64,000 bases of DNA, from contig QANZ01004658.1 in NCBI GenBank assembly GCA_003254925.1, forward strand, positions 1-64,000. The letters run 5' to 3'. Below, piece after piece: positions 12,211 to 24,678 of the stretch. This stretch comes from Chamaecrista fasciculata. Its lineage: Eukaryota > Streptophyta > Magnoliopsida > Fabales > Fabaceae. Below the pieces are notes generated by a model. That model had not been told where the DNA came from. It saw only the letters and a list, made by a program, of their open reading frames with translations, and did not search any database. Within the stretch, counting starts at the first letter, position 1; each line of letters starts with the position of its first letter. A program made the position numbers and the translations under genes.

Positions 12211-12550
12211 ATGCAGCTTAGGCGCTTCCTTCTCCTTGCTTTTTTCTTCATCTCCTTCATCACAGCTTCAGGTACTTACATACATATGTGTGTGTGTATA
12301 TATATATATATGTATCATCACTTGATGATTTGAAGTTTAATTTTATTTGGTTAATTTGGTTGCAGGTAGAAGTTTGAGAGAGACAAGAAATATTGGAGAT
12401 GATCATCATGATGGGAATTATAAGGGGCAGAGTGAGAAGTTTAATGATGAGAAAATGCAGAAGCAATTAAAAGGAGAAAAACTAGATGGTGATGATTTGG
12501 TTACCATGGACTACACTCCTGCAAAGAAGAACCCTCCAATTCATAATTAA
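12211..12550 (+). CDS. RGF/GOLVEN/CLEL secreted peptide precursor (copy A)
   Basis: There are two exons, 12211-12271 and 12366-12550, with a phase 1 GT-AG intron, giving 81 residues. Residues 1-20 form a signal peptide (MQLRRFLLLAFFFISF...). A hydrophilic variable region follows, and the protein ends in DYTPAKKNPPIHN followed by the stop. A C-terminal D-Y...PP-x-H-N motif marks root meristem growth factor/GOLVEN/CLE-like peptides. These are sulphated on the tyrosine, hydroxylated on proline, secreted, and sensed by leucine-rich-repeat receptor kinases to control meristem size and gravitropism. The proline sits right after the threonine of D-Y-T, not one position later as in RGF1, closer to the GLV1/GLV2 type. 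The ATG at 12028 in the same frame is rejected because it precedes the probable TATA box and adds no homology. A paralogue lies at 20785-21160. Confidence 0.85.
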
Positions 12551-14795
12551 TTAATTAGATCCATCTATCCATCCACCAATTAATTCTTATAATTAATTGA
12601 TTTCCAAGAGCATCAAGATCGATGCTAGCACACTGAGAATTATACTTGTATGTTCTGAGCTGTGGTTATATAATATATTTAGGTGTAAATATATAGTTTT
12701 CATGTCGGATGACAGCATATGGAGAGAGAAGTTTTTACTGAGTTTTGAGCAGAGAAGAACTAGTTAGGTGATGAAGCTATTAGGGGACCCTTATCATTAG
12801 GCAATGAAAAGTTATTGCTTTGTAGATGTATATATATATATATATATATTATTTACCCTTAAGTTGTCTTTTTCCTATGCAAAACTCTTGTTTCCATTAT
12901 TGGAATGTGTTCATTTTCTAAGGAGTCATTATTATTATTATTATCTCAAGAGCTAGATTAAGAGAAGAAAAGAACAGAGGTGCAACTATGCATGAAGATA
13001 TATGTGTTAATTTGAAACTAGATCATTGAACAGTTAGATAAATATGAATATATATATATAGATAGATAAATGTATTATGCCTATATATGTTGGATGAAAC
13101 AGTGCAAGGTTAGATAGATAGAAAATACAAGGGAGTGGTTCAGTCGTCAACCATCATATACTATCAATTGGTAAGACAAGGAATGAAAGGAAGTTTCAAC
13201 AAATGCAATAATACTTTTTACTAACAAAATTGTTGGATAATATTAATATGGCATTATATTGACAAATCTCAAGGTAGAATCGTTGACACTTTTTTCTTTT
13301 TTTGTGTAGGAAAAGTGGGAACTGCTCACTTTATAGCTAGGTTTACTATATTATTTCATGTTCCAAAAAGTGATCGCCATGAAAAGTTATCAATCATTGC
13401 CTAATGGTTATTTATATGATTGCATAAAAGCTGTGACTCAAAAATTATTATTATTCTGACCAAAGTTTAAAATAACTATTACATATACATATAGCGGGAG
13501 AGTTTAAAATAATGGATAAGAAAATTAATTATCGAGTTAATCATGAGACTTATTAGTGTGAAATAATATAATAATTATCTCTATGATATGTATTTCACAC
13601 AGGTTTAATTAGGACCGTATTAATAATGGAAAACTAATTAACTTGATTTTATGAACTAATTAATGAATTGAAGTGCTTGATGAGTGGAAATATCGAGTTT
13701 GCGCTACTAATATATTTCTGCATCCAAACTTGGGATCAAGTCCTTCAGACACAATACAGACTTGAGAAGGATATTGGTAAATTGGTAACTAGGCTAAATT
13801 TCATTTTAATATTTGGAGTGAGTTTCAATTTAACTCTTTCTTTTCATACAAAAATGGTTCTACATATTTTTATAAATTTTACTTTTTGATCTTAAATTTA
13901 CTTTCAAGTTCGATTTAACGTCATCATTTGCTGACAATTTCATCATGACAAAATAATTGACTAATTATCAAGAGTACATAATTGATAACTCCAAACTTAT
14001 GTATCTAGATTTGAAATGAGAGTATTTTTGTTCTTTTTGACCGTGAAAAAAATGATCTACTTTTGAGACTTAATTTAAGTTTAGTGATAGTTCCAATTAA
14101 ATAAGAAATGACTCATCAAATAAATACATATCTCCGACACATTTGAATTTACATAAAATAAGAAATATATGATTACAATCAATTGAAAGGAAATAAAATA
14201 TTGAATTGAAATGCACCTCAAACATGCATAAAGGACTAAAAGTATAGTTTAACCTAAAACTTTAATATATATACATATATATTATTCTTATCGACTAGCG
14301 ATGAGATGAGCTAGCCAACCATCTAAATGAAATGATGCTATTATTATCATATTGATTAGAAATAAAATTCTATCACATCATGTACAATTATGGCCAAACA
14401 TTTTAATAAATAAGTAGCATGCGCCCAAGCATGATTTAATTATAGACCATACATGCATCAAACAATAAAGAGTAAATATATAACAAGGCTTTTTTAAAAG
14501 GGAAAATTAGTGAAGAATGTTTTTGTTTGGATAAAAATATAGTTATCAAAATTGAGAGTTAAATCATAAAATTAATAAAATTGCGATTTTACATATTAAA
14601 ATCTTGATAACTCGATCGCAAAATCGCATAATGCTAAAACGAGTCAAACTTATATAAAAGTGTATGACTTTAAGATTTAAAACTATATTTTGACCATAAT
14701 TATAAAATTAACAAAGTTTTTCAAATATCTATTCTCACGATCTTTTCTATCATCATCTTTTGATTCTTCTCCATCATCTTTCTCATATCAATATC
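12551..14795. other. Gene-free stretch
   Basis: It holds the 3' untranslated region of the peptide gene, a (TA)n run near 12826-12850, and AT-rich sequence. No further gene or bounded repeat was recognised. Confidence 0.45.
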
Positions 14796-15180
14796 TGTTG
14801 GGAATTAATAATAATAATAATAAAATAATATTGTTATGAGAAGCATAAATCTGTTGCATCAGATTTGAATTTTAGAGATTTAGTTTGTTGTTGAATAAGT
14901 CATATATGAGTTAACTAGTGAGTGCATGATTTTAGGGATAAGTAGTTACTTTATTTTATTTATCTTTTATTTAATTATGTGTATTTCCTCTATAAAAGGA
15001 ATCTGATTTGTACCTATTATTATGGAACTATGAATGAAGAAAAGTTCATGAGAAAAAAGCAAAGAAAAAAAATTGAGAGCTTCCATGTTTCTTCCTCCCA
15101 AAAAATCCTAACAGTGGTATCAGAGCTTTAGATCCTAACATGTTTCTTCCTCCCAAAAATCCTAACAGTGGTATCAGAGC
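14796..15180 (+). mobile_element. LTR remnant with primer-binding site
   Basis: A 318-base segment (14796-15113) begins TGTTGGG and ends CCTAACA. A TATA-like 'cctctataaaag' lies near 14990, and the segment is followed by the tRNA-Met primer-binding site TGGTATCAGAGC. The last 40 or so bases plus the primer-binding site are repeated at 15138-15180. No internal coding region follows, so this is a broken stub of an LTR retrotransposon (family not determinable, Copia-type priming). Confidence 0.7.
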
Positions 15181-15189
15181 CAGATTATG

Positions 15190-16234
15190 TAATATTGTTA
15201 ATTTATTAATTATGATGATATTAGTGTTAGACACGAATTGATGTGTTTGAATAAAATAAATTTAAGAGGAAAAATTATTTTTAGAGGTAATTAAATTACT
15301 TTCTTTTATAATTTTGATATGTTTTATAGAATAATTACCTCTAAAAATTACTTTCCTTCTTGTATATATATCTTGTCCAAACATATCATAGGCTTATTTT
15401 GATTAATAGATGCTGGATTTAGCATAATTATAAATATTTTAATATTTTTAAATTAATTAAATGAAAGACATATTGTCTATAAAATTTATCATTTATTTTT
15501 TAATAAACTCTTACAATTTTACCTTCTTTTCTAGTTTACTTCAACTCTTACACCTATATGCTATAAATGAAAGTACCCAAATTAAAAATATTTTTAATAA
15601 TTGTTCGTCCCAAATAATTTTGGATCTTGTCATATTCGATGGGCCGAAAATTGCTATAACTTTGGACCTAATTTTGTTCATGTTTTCTTCATTCATTCTG
15701 ACTTCTTCACAGATGGCGAATTATTTTTTTGATTTGAACTTATCTAAGTTTAATTTGATATGTTGATTTTAGTCTTTTCATCATAACCTGCCTTTTAGAA
15801 CCTAACATATACACATTTGACGAAATAATTTTTTAACCTAAAAGAAGAAATACTTTTGAAAACAAATTCAACGCCTCTCTTCTTACTTAGCTTCTTCTTA
15901 GTTTAATTTTGTCTAGAAGTACGTTTCCATCGAATCGAAAAAGCATATTTTTTTATATTAAAAAACTAATTTTATTAACAAAAAGTTAACGATATTAACA
16001 TTGACATAAAATAAATATTAAATAGAGCTTAACCAAATTTCAAGTTAGTTCAAAAAAGAGAGAGCTGGTGACACTCGTAAATGCCACAAGCGATATATAG
16101 AACAAATGACTCTACACTTGGTATCTTCTTTATTCCAAAAATTCTAATTCTTTAACTTATTTTTTTCACAAATATATATATGTAAAGTTTAAAATAAATT
16201 GAAGTTAAAATTTCATAAAATACTTTAAAAGTAT
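15190..16234. other. Gene-free AT-rich stretch
   Basis: The open frame at 15461-15766 has no recognisable domain and lies in AT-rich sequence. Nothing else was seen. Confidence 0.4.
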
Positions 16235-16243
16235 TTAATTTTA

Positions 16244-17204
16244 GGGCAAAATGCATTTTGGTACCCTATGGTTAGGACCGAATCCACTTAGGTATCCTGA
16301 AAGACAAATTTTGACACTTTGGTACCCTGAGGTTTGCGCCGTTAGCACTTTGGTACCCTGTGGTTATTTTCCGTCAAGATTTAACGGAAAATTGTTAGCA
16401 CTTTTGCAAAAATTACAAAATTCCCCCAAATAGTTTCAAAATTTTCAAAAATGTCCCTAGATCATAATATTTGAGGACTAAAATGAAAGTTATAAAAATA
16501 TTTTGGGGTCAAAATGTAATTATGAAAAATATTGGTAAAAGAGTAAAATTAAATATTAGTCCTAAATCTGGAAAATAAAATGCAATTTAGTTCTAAGATT
16601 GTGTGGATCGATGGTGAGAAGATAGACTTTACAAAATTTTTGCAAAAATTACAAAATGCCCCCAAATAGTTTCAAAATTTACCAAAAAAGGTCCCTAGAT
16701 CATGATATTTGAGGACTAAAATAAAAATTACAAAAATATTTTGGGGTCAAAATGTAATTTTTGAAAATAGAAAAATTACAAAAAATGTATGAGAAAGGGA
16801 AGATTTTGATTCATCAAAACTCTAACGATCTTTATGCAATTTCTTTTTTAATAACTCTCTAGTTTTTTAAAATGAAATTGTAGAAAACTCCATCAGTTCT
16901 TTTAGTTTGTTGTGTTTTGATTCTTTTTAGCAAAGGGAGAGGACCTAAATGAACAAAAGAAACCTTGTTGAAGAGTTATATATGGTTTAGGAAGCAATAG
17001 AAACTAACAAATAAGATGTAGTAGAAATCGACGGCTAAGATTGAGCCGCGTTAGCACTTTTTGTTAAATCTTAACGAAAAATAACCACAGAGTACCAAAG
17101 TGCTAACGACGCAAACCTCAGGGTACCAAAGTGTCAAATTTTGTCTTTCAGGGTATCAAAATGGATTCGGTCCTAACTACAGGGTACCAAAATGCATTTT
17201 ACCC
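16244..17204. mobile_element. Mutator-like foldback transposon with 9-base target duplication
   Basis: The 961-base element has long inverted termini. The outermost sequences are GGGCAAAATGCATTTTGGTA on the left and the complement of GGGTAAAATGCATTTTGGTA on the right, extending inward more than 150 bases. It is flanked by a perfect 9-base duplication TTAATTTTA (16235-16243 and 17205-17213), which fits the Mutator superfamily. The interior contains a roughly 200-base block ('gcaaaaattacaaaa...tgaggactaaaatgaaa') present twice in tandem, and again inside the hAT-ended element at 53384. No transposase is present. Confidence 0.8.
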
Positions 17205-17213
17205 TTAATTTTA

Positions 17214-17620
17214 TCATTGATGAAGAAGCATCTCTAATCTGATGACAATTTCTATATGAGAGGATTATATGTAGTTATGTCCATAATTTTTGAAGGGGCT
17301 GATTAAATTTTATTTAATTTTTAAAAAAGTACATTGACAAATGCCCTATATGTGTGAGCAGTCAATCATAAGAACATAGAGTATGTTAAGAGAGAGTGAG
17401 TGTGTGTATATATAAGAACATAGAGTTTCCAAAAACATATATAGTTGTGTCCATGAAAATTTGAATTGAAGCTAATTAGTTATGAAGAGATCAACCTCAT
17501 GAGGTGAGAATCTTGATAAACTGCCATGCACTATAGTTACATGTTAAGCGTTAACCTTACTAATCAGTGAGGGCGTTTGGTATTGTTAAGAGAATTTTTT
17601 TTGTTTGAAACATAATTTAT
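17214..17620. other. Gene-free stretch
   Basis: No gene was recognised. A short phrase 'ataagaacatagagt' occurs twice (about 17367 and 17413). Confidence 0.4.
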
Positions 17621-18175
17621 TCAAAAGTAAGGCAAAGTCAAGTACATTATAAATAAAAATACAGCAAAATAATTCAATTCCTCCCTAGCATCAACAACAA
17701 CATTAGACAAAACATCAACTGACGAAGGTGGGGGGTTTGCAACTCATCCAAGAGGACCCATCTTCATGTCAGGCAAATTGGCAAGACAAACAACTGCCAA
17801 GTTAACGGATTTAGGGATCTAACTAAAGCTACAATCATCTAAAGAACTAGAAACACAAAAAAAAAAAATCGACCAGATCGATGCTGTGGGATCCCAAATC
17901 CAGAACGCCGCCGCCACAAAACCCGTCGCAGAAAACACACGGACACGAGCAGAGAGCATACAAATCTAGGAAGGACAACCGCTGAAAATCACCTAAACTT
18001 GAAAACTACTGCCACAGAAGGCCAAAGTTGGGAGGCGCCACCGATAACCCTAATACGAAATAGGGTGAAATCTCTCCTGAAAGAGAAAAGTGATCCCTCA
18101 CGAGGAGGGGTTTGAGAGAGAACTCGACTCTCATAAGAGAGAGAATTTTTGAGGCAGCTAGGATTTTCTCGGCAT
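17621..18175 (-). mobile_element. LINE-like remnant, copy 2 of a repeated pair
   Basis: It is closely similar, in the same orientation, to 10907-11487. On the minus strand it runs toward an A-rich tail: 'aataaatt' then 'caaacaaaaaaaa' at about 17630-17595, as expected for the 3' end of a LINE. Coding similarity is only a short PPPSSVDV-like end with stops. It is decayed. Confidence 0.5.
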
Positions 18176-18179
18176 AATA

Positions 18180-19150
18180 TTGTTGAGAGATTTATTTGCG
18201 AGAAACAGTCAAGTTCAAATTAATTTATCACATATAAGTCACGTTATAGTGGAGAACAATAAATGATAGACAAGAAATAAAATGCGAAATTAATTAATTT
18301 GTGTTTAATTATTTAATCTGTGGATTTGTGGTACTAATTTGGCCACATGGTAGGGTCGTTTGCTAATTAGATTCTGCAATTAATACCTTGCAGCCATCGA
18401 TCATCACATTTAATTTCACATACAGTTGATGAAATGAAAGCGTTGTGAATTTGGTAGGTCTAAATATAAATGGATCATATATGCATGTTTGGTGTGTGGA
18501 GAAGAGAGAAGGAACAAGATGAACCCTACCAAGTGGGATGATCCCATGTGACCTATACGAACGTTGTCCACTGTCTTACTCTTCAATTCCCACAAAACAC
18601 AAAATTAAATTAAATGAGAAATCAAAACATTTGTCCATTGTCTTTTCTTGAAAATGATCCTTCCTCTCACCTCTGTCCCTTCTTCTCCCTCCATCCTTTA
18701 ATGCTTTGCATCTTCCACTATCATTTTTCAATCACTTCTTCTATCACCTATCTCACCTTGATCGCAACAAAACAAACACTACACAACAAATTACACACCT
18801 ACGTACAATCACTCTCTACATATATTTAATTTCCATACGTACACACTATATACATACATACATGATACATACATAACAAACCTGGTTTGGAAGAGCAATA
18901 TATATTGAACGATATGTATATAAACAATATAACCTAACGTATGGATGAGCTAATAATTAAGTTAAAAAATAACACCTTAAGAATCTAGTTTGAATTTCAA
19001 AAAATCATGAACAATATAACCTAACGTATTCTGAAATCTCTAGATCATCAAATATTCACACGCATTCAATTCATCCTCCATCATTGACAAATGGATTATT
19101 GTCACTACTCTTCTAATAAATAATATTATAGGATTGAAAAAGTCATTATC
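18180..19150. other. Gene-free stretch with small local duplications
   Basis: The phrase 'caatatatattgaacgatat' occurs at about 18896 and again at about 19564. The phrase 'gaacaatataacctaacgta' is nearly repeated at about 18925 and 19009. No gene was recognised. The open frame at 18614-18829 has no domain. Confidence 0.4.
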
Positions 19151-19155
19151 AAGCC

Positions 19156-19365
19156 AACAAAGGTTAATCTAGTTGGTAAGGAGTTGATTCAGAATTTGCG
19201 AGGTCGTGAGTTCGATTCCCACGGTCAATGTGAGGGTTTTGTTAATTAGTAGGCGATCTGTAAGTACCTCTCTAAGCGCTCATAGAGTCTGATGAGACAT
19301 GTCCTGGCCTTGGTGAACTCCCCGCGCCCAACTCATCTAAACTTTTTTTGTTAAAAAAAATAGTA
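19156..19365 (+). mobile_element. tRNA-derived SINE
   Basis: The 5' end is tRNA-like. An A-box-like 'tctagttggtaaggag' lies near 19168. A B box GTTCGATTC lies at 19210-19218. A tRNA-unrelated body follows, ending in a T-rich then A-rich tail. The flanks share TATCAA (about 19147 and 19364) as a possible target duplication. It codes for nothing. Confidence 0.65.
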
Positions 19366-19369
19366 TCAA

Positions 19370-20518
19370 CAAATTATTGTATTTATCATTAAGTAATTAA
19401 TAGGGTCTACACATTCAATTATATTTATTCACTCCCAAGTCAAGGGTTAGCTAGGTACGTGTGGAGAAAAGTTTAAAACTCTAATTAATACATACAAATC
19501 CTAGCTCCAATAAGGGCCGCGCCTAATCGATTATATATATGAGAAATTAAATGAAAAAAGATCCAATATATATTGAACGATATGTATATAAAGATGAAAT
19601 ATTAATTGTATGTGTTCGTGTGTGTATTATTGAAGGACAATTTTTTTTTTTGTTATATATTGAAGGACAAAATTGAAAATGCATGGGATGTAGCTATAGC
19701 TATAGGTGGGCATCAAAAGCAATAGATGCATGGGGGTAATATATGCATATGTTTCACTTGAAATCGTTTGAGGATGTGAAAGTAAGGTAAAATGCTTGAG
19801 AATGGGAAGAGAATTGAAACAAGTGGAAATGACTCATACATATATATATGGCCCTCTTGGTGTTCTCTTGTCTACATATTTCGTCCCAAAATCACAATAT
19901 TGAATGACCCATTCCACTATATTATAGACATTATATCTACACATTTCCTTCATCCACATGCATCATCGCTACCATACCAACCATCATTCATCATTTTCGT
20001 GTCTGCCTCACTCAATACTCCTCACTAATATTAATTAATTAACACCAATGCCTTCACCATTTATTACTTTCATTTTCTTTAAATATAAATTAGCTAGCTA
20101 CGTAACTCATCATATACATACATATATAGCTGGCTAGCTAGCTAGTGCATGCGCTACATGAAATGAAGAAATAATATATACATATAAGAACTCGAGAACC
20201 AAAATACACTTCACCTTTATATCATCTTCAAACTTTGCATGGAAATGAAATATATATCCAACATTTAACAATCAACATTAAAAACACCCCACGTTCAATA
20301 CCCTTATCTATATCTATATATACGTGTATTTATATGACAAGCTTAAGAACAATTAACATATATACACACATATAGGAGACGTACGATACACACACATATA
20401 TATATACGTGGAGATATATCCTAATATATATATAGGAAGGTGGAGAGATCCGTAATATACATAAGGCTTAAAATTTTTTTAGCAAAAGCAAAGAGGCGTC
20501 TATTTCTAGTGAGACATG
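19370..20518. other. Gene-free stretch upstream of the second peptide gene
   Basis: AT-rich with many 'tatatata' and 'agctagct' runs. No coding region was recognised. The open frame at 19792-20028 has no domain. Confidence 0.4.
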
Positions 20519-20531
20519 AGGAGACATTGAT
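20519..20531 (+). promoter_or_regulatory. 13-base block shared with the first RGF/GOLVEN promoter
   Basis: AGGAGACATTGAT, identical to 11969-11981 and at a similar distance from the ATG. Confidence 0.4.
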
Positions 20532-20671
20532 GTTGACCCTCGTAGACCATTACAAAATACCACGTAGTCGTTTTTACCTATTAATCTTCTCTTCTTCTTC
20601 TTCTTCTTCACCTTGAATCTTCCACTGCCAACTTGCATTGCTAGCTAATCAATCCACCTCGATCGTCTCCT

Positions 20672-20680
20672 CTATATAAG
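20672..20680 (+). promoter_or_regulatory. Probable TATA box of the second RGF/GOLVEN gene
   Basis: CTATATAAG, 105 bases before the ATG and preceded by pyrimidine-rich 'gatcgtctcct'. Confidence 0.5.
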
Positions 20681-20784
20681 GGAATGAAACAATGAACATA
20701 TATATCACGCTACATATATTTATATGACTGAAGAAGCCACTTATATTTAATAGGATATATACATAAAGCTTAGAAGAATTTAAT

Positions 20785-21160
20785 ATGGCTTTTTTAGTAC
20801 AAAACAAGCGCCTTCTACTTGTGCTTTTCTTACTCCTCTGCTTCGTCTCCTCTCAAGTCAGAGGTATGTTCTGTGTTTCTATAATTATATTAATTATCAT
20901 GATTTTTATTTTAATTTTATTTTATAAAGTTTTTTCTTTTATGGTTTGTTAATTACAAATTTTCTTCCATGCATGCAGCAAGAACATTGAAAGAAAGAAG
21001 CAATAATCCTAATAGCAGTGAGGCTGCCAATAAAGCTCATAAAGAGGCACGTGATGATACGTTTAATGCAAAACAAAGCGAGGGCAATCCTCACGATGAA
21101 AGTGAAGTATTCTCAATGGATTACACTCCAGCCAGAAGGAAGCCCCCTATTCACAACTAA
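20785..21160 (+). CDS. RGF/GOLVEN/CLEL secreted peptide precursor (copy B)
   Basis: There are two exons, 20785-20863 and 20979-21160, with a phase 1 GT-AG intron at the same place as copy A, giving 86 residues. Residues 1-24 are a signal peptide with a leucine-rich core (RLLLVLFLLLCFVSS). The variable middle is charged and asparagine-rich. The protein ends in DYTPARRKPPIHN followed by the stop, differing from copy A's predicted mature peptide at three positions of thirteen. The preceding residues SM resemble copy A's TM. The same intron position, motif and orientation make this a tandem duplicate. A sulphated, secreted growth and gravitropism signal is the expected role of the family. The two may differ in receptor affinity, since the changes lie in the central basic part. 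Confidence 0.87.
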
Positions 21161-23594
21161 AACATTACATATATTATATATATATATATATAATATGTAT
21201 GTATCTATGTATAGGTATACACGTGTGATCATAGTGTCCCATGAGAAGAAGGGTTATGAAATATTTTCAGCAAAATCGATCTGTTGATTATATGGTGTGT
21301 GTTTTGCCATGTAATTATATTTCTCTTTATCTTCTTTTTTGTCATTTGTTTCCTTCGTGACAATAATAATCTCACATATAGGTGATTAAATATTAATGAT
21401 ACAGGACAATTAAACAAACAAAATGGAAGTTTATATAAGTGTTTAAGAGTACTCATTTCCGGATCCTATATTACATATATATAACTATAGGTGACCAATT
21501 CTTACGAAAAAAAACTATAGGTGACCAATGGAAATGCTTTCAGTTCTGTTACACATCCATTAATTACCGTAAGTAAGATCATACCATATGACACATGTGA
21601 AATAATTGTTTTTTCTTAATAGTAATTTCAAAACACAGAAGCATAGTTTAAAAAACCAGAAAACTATTGATTATAGACCGGTCTATTTTTATTTTTTACT
21701 TATGGATCAAAAATTAAAAAATATTGATTATAAACGTGAATCGATAAATATTATGAAAATTGACAATATTAATTCTTTATGTTAATTCATGTAAATTTAT
21801 GAAAGTTTTTTTTTTTCGGCCAAATTTATGAAAGTTGCATGACGTTATTAGTTTATTTTTTCACCTTCATTGTTTTCAATATATTAATGTTATAATTGCA
21901 ATTTACAACTTAATTATAATTACTTGAATTTAAATTTTATTATATTTAGATTTTTTAATTAATTTATTTATTACCAGTTGGACTTCGGTTGAACCATTAA
22001 ATCTTGAACCGTTATCTCAGTCGATTCAATATTCGATCCAGACTTTAAAACCTTGTTGTTATTTGATATTTTAATGTATTTTAAGGAATGGGAATGAGGA
22101 CTTCTCCTAAGGATTATGCTTGGAAAAGCTCCCTTGTATGAGCAATTCATTTTCTTACTCACAATTTTACACACTTTTAGATAAAAATGCTTCAAAAGTA
22201 AAAAAAAAAATAGCATGGGAGAAGAGAGAGTGACACAAATTTTCATTTGCTCGAGCATAGCATTGCCCTTCTCCTAATTGTAATCACTAACACCGTGAAT
22301 GAAAAGAAAGAAGCTCCATTATATTGAACCAGAAGATTAATTTGAGCTGAAAGAAAAGGCAGGCTTGATATAAAGAAATATGGGCCTAATTTGGCCCATC
22401 CATGATTTGTAATGGGCCTGGTACGCGTCAACTCTTGAAGAATGTCGTGCTTATATATCTTCTCGCCATTCCAACGTTTCCTTCAGAGCTCTAATCAGAA
22501 CCCCATGTGGTTTAGAAATCTAAAAATTGAACACTGTTTTTTTTATATAATTAATCTTGTAATGTAGGCTAATCATGCTTGTAAGCTGGCTAATTTCTCT
22601 TCCTCTTTGATAAGTTACATGGGCTATGGGCCAAAATGGGATTGGTATAAGAATTTAGGCCTTGAATTGGACTCATTTTCTTTCTCTTTTCCCTAGTTCT
22701 TTTATTTTTTGGTGTTTTTTCTTCTTTTTATTTTAATTATTTTATCACGGAAAGAAAAATAATAATGGGCTTGGGTCCAAGTAGCATGAACAAAGTTTAA
22801 TGGATCAAGGTTTGGGTGATGTGGGTCCAATTAAGTGGTTGGGCCCTAATAACTTGATTTAGGCCTTAAGTTGATCAAGGTTTGAGCCTATTCCATGAAC
22901 ATATTTTTTGTTTGGTAAAGCTTTCATGAACATGTTTGATTGCCTAATTTGAAGCACTTTGAGTTCTCCCTTAGATATGCATCACTTAGATGTACATTTA
23001 GAACACAACTTTGGAGAAGAGGACAAGTAACAAGATAGATTTTCCAGAGAAAGATAAATAGTGTGTTGCTTCTTAGTTCTATCTTTCAAGTTTTTTTTTT
23101 TTTATTTTCTAAAGATTTTGTAAATTTAATTTTTAATGTATATTGATAGAAATTTTCAATGTATATCTTTAACGTGTAGAAGATCTGAATCTTATATTCT
23201 TTCTTATATGTGTTGTCAAAGTTTTTTTTCTTCTTTTTTAATATTGTATGATAATGATATCTAACATGACGAATTGGATTTTGCTACTTATTAGAACAAG
23301 AAATCCATTTCTCTGAAATCTAGCACTCTGATTCATTGTGTGAACGTGCATACTTCACCGTTCACAACTTCACATCATGTTTTGTTTTTATGGATAGTCA
23401 CTCTCGCACGCGTGCAAACAAATTAAGATCTGCATTCTGCTCTTACCGAGTCAACCTTAATAGTCAAAAGTCAAAACCATGAGATGGGGGACCACTTGTA
23501 CGTATTACATGGGTCTCTACAATCTACATTCTAATTTCTACACCACATCTTAAATTTGTAGCAATTAAATATGTACACGTACTCATATAATATA
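21161..23594. other. Gene-free stretch
   Basis: It holds the 3' untranslated region of copy B, a (TA)n run near 21176-21193 and AT-rich sequence. Several open frames of 60-95 codons on both strands have no recognisable domain. Confidence 0.4.
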
Positions 23595-23774
23595 CTAGAG
23601 ACTTTGCGTGCTCTAATGGGCACGCAAATATGTATGTAAAATAAATAAGGGACTAAATTGTTAACTTTGTAAAGAAAGAGAGACCAAATAGTAAATTTTC
23701 TCTTATTTTTAATTTCATAGACTATAGTTTTAAACATAGACGACCAGAAAGGGGTGGAGCCATATAATATAAGA
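23595..23774 (-). mobile_element. Short non-autonomous Helitron, copy 2
   Basis: On the minus strand it begins TCTTATATTATATGGCTCC after an A. It ends with a hairpin (gcgtgccc, loop, gagcacgc), a short spacer, and CTAG before a T. TC at the 5' end, a 3' hairpin plus CTRR, and insertion between A and T are Helitron hallmarks. It is 180 bases long and encodes nothing. Confidence 0.75.
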
Positions 23775-23845
23775 TATTCATAAGTTAAGTATAAAATTAA
23801 TTTATTTATAACTTTATTATAATAAAAAATAATAATAAATACTCT

Positions 23846-24045
23846 TGTGTACCCTGTGGTTTGAAACATAACACTTTGATAGTTGATACCCTTTGGAGCT
23901 ATTTTGTAATTTTAACCATAACAAATTTTGCAAAAATTATATATTAACCCCAAGTTTTTTTTAAGTTTTCATTTTAGTCCCTAAATAATATGCATCCAGG
24001 AATCTATTTATAATCTTTTGAAAATTTTTGGGGCAATAATCCCTT
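23846..24045. mobile_element. Fragment of the TTTGGTACC-ended Mutator-like family
   Basis: 'taccctgtggtttgaaac', 'ccctttggagctatttt' and 'aattttaaccataacaaatt' match the left half of the element at 708-1100. The opposite half is missing. Confidence 0.55.
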
Positions 24046-24363
24046 AAAAGTAATAATTGACTAAATTATTGATTTCATCTCTAAAAGATTAAAAAAAATC
24101 TTAAATTTAATTTGTAAAAAATAAAATTATAAACTTTAATTATATATCTAATATGATTTTAAATTAATTTAAGACAAAAATACTGCTGGTAATCCCAACG
24201 CATGGGATCATTTTGAGTTATAAAAAAAAATGTTAAGGGTATAAGTGAAAATGACCTCATACATGGAAGATACCAACAATACTTTTGTCTTAATTTTATA
24301 TTACATTCAACAATAATTTTTTTAAAAAAAAATTACTATAGGGACCAAATACTTCATTGAATG

Positions 24364-24555
24364 CAAGGTTATNAACAAAAAAAAAAAATAAATAAACCAA
24401 GACCGGTTCAACCGGTTTGCCTCCGGTTCAGGTCGGTTCGCCCGGTTTTTTGCCGGTTCGATCCGGTTCTCTGCTTGGCCGGTTATTAAACCGACTCGGA
24501 CCGGCCTAATGACCGGTTCCCGGTCGGACCGGCCGGTCCGGTTTTAATAACTGTG
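24364..24555. mobile_element. hAT-type MITE, CCGGTT-rich, 8-base target duplication
   Basis: This is a 192-base element packed with CCGGTT motifs. The ends read CAAGGTTATnAAC on the left and the complement of CACAGTTATTAAAAC on the right. A perfect 8-base duplication ATTGAATG flanks it (24356-24363 and 24556-24563). An ambiguous base lies at 24373. Confidence 0.7.
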
Positions 24556-24678
24556 ATTGAATGAATAACACGATATATTGAGATGGTGATTTTGTTTTGA
24601 ACTCAAAATAATCATTGAGACGCTCATGTTATGAAAAAGCAGATAAACAATGAAATAATAATGTACACAAGTATGTGA

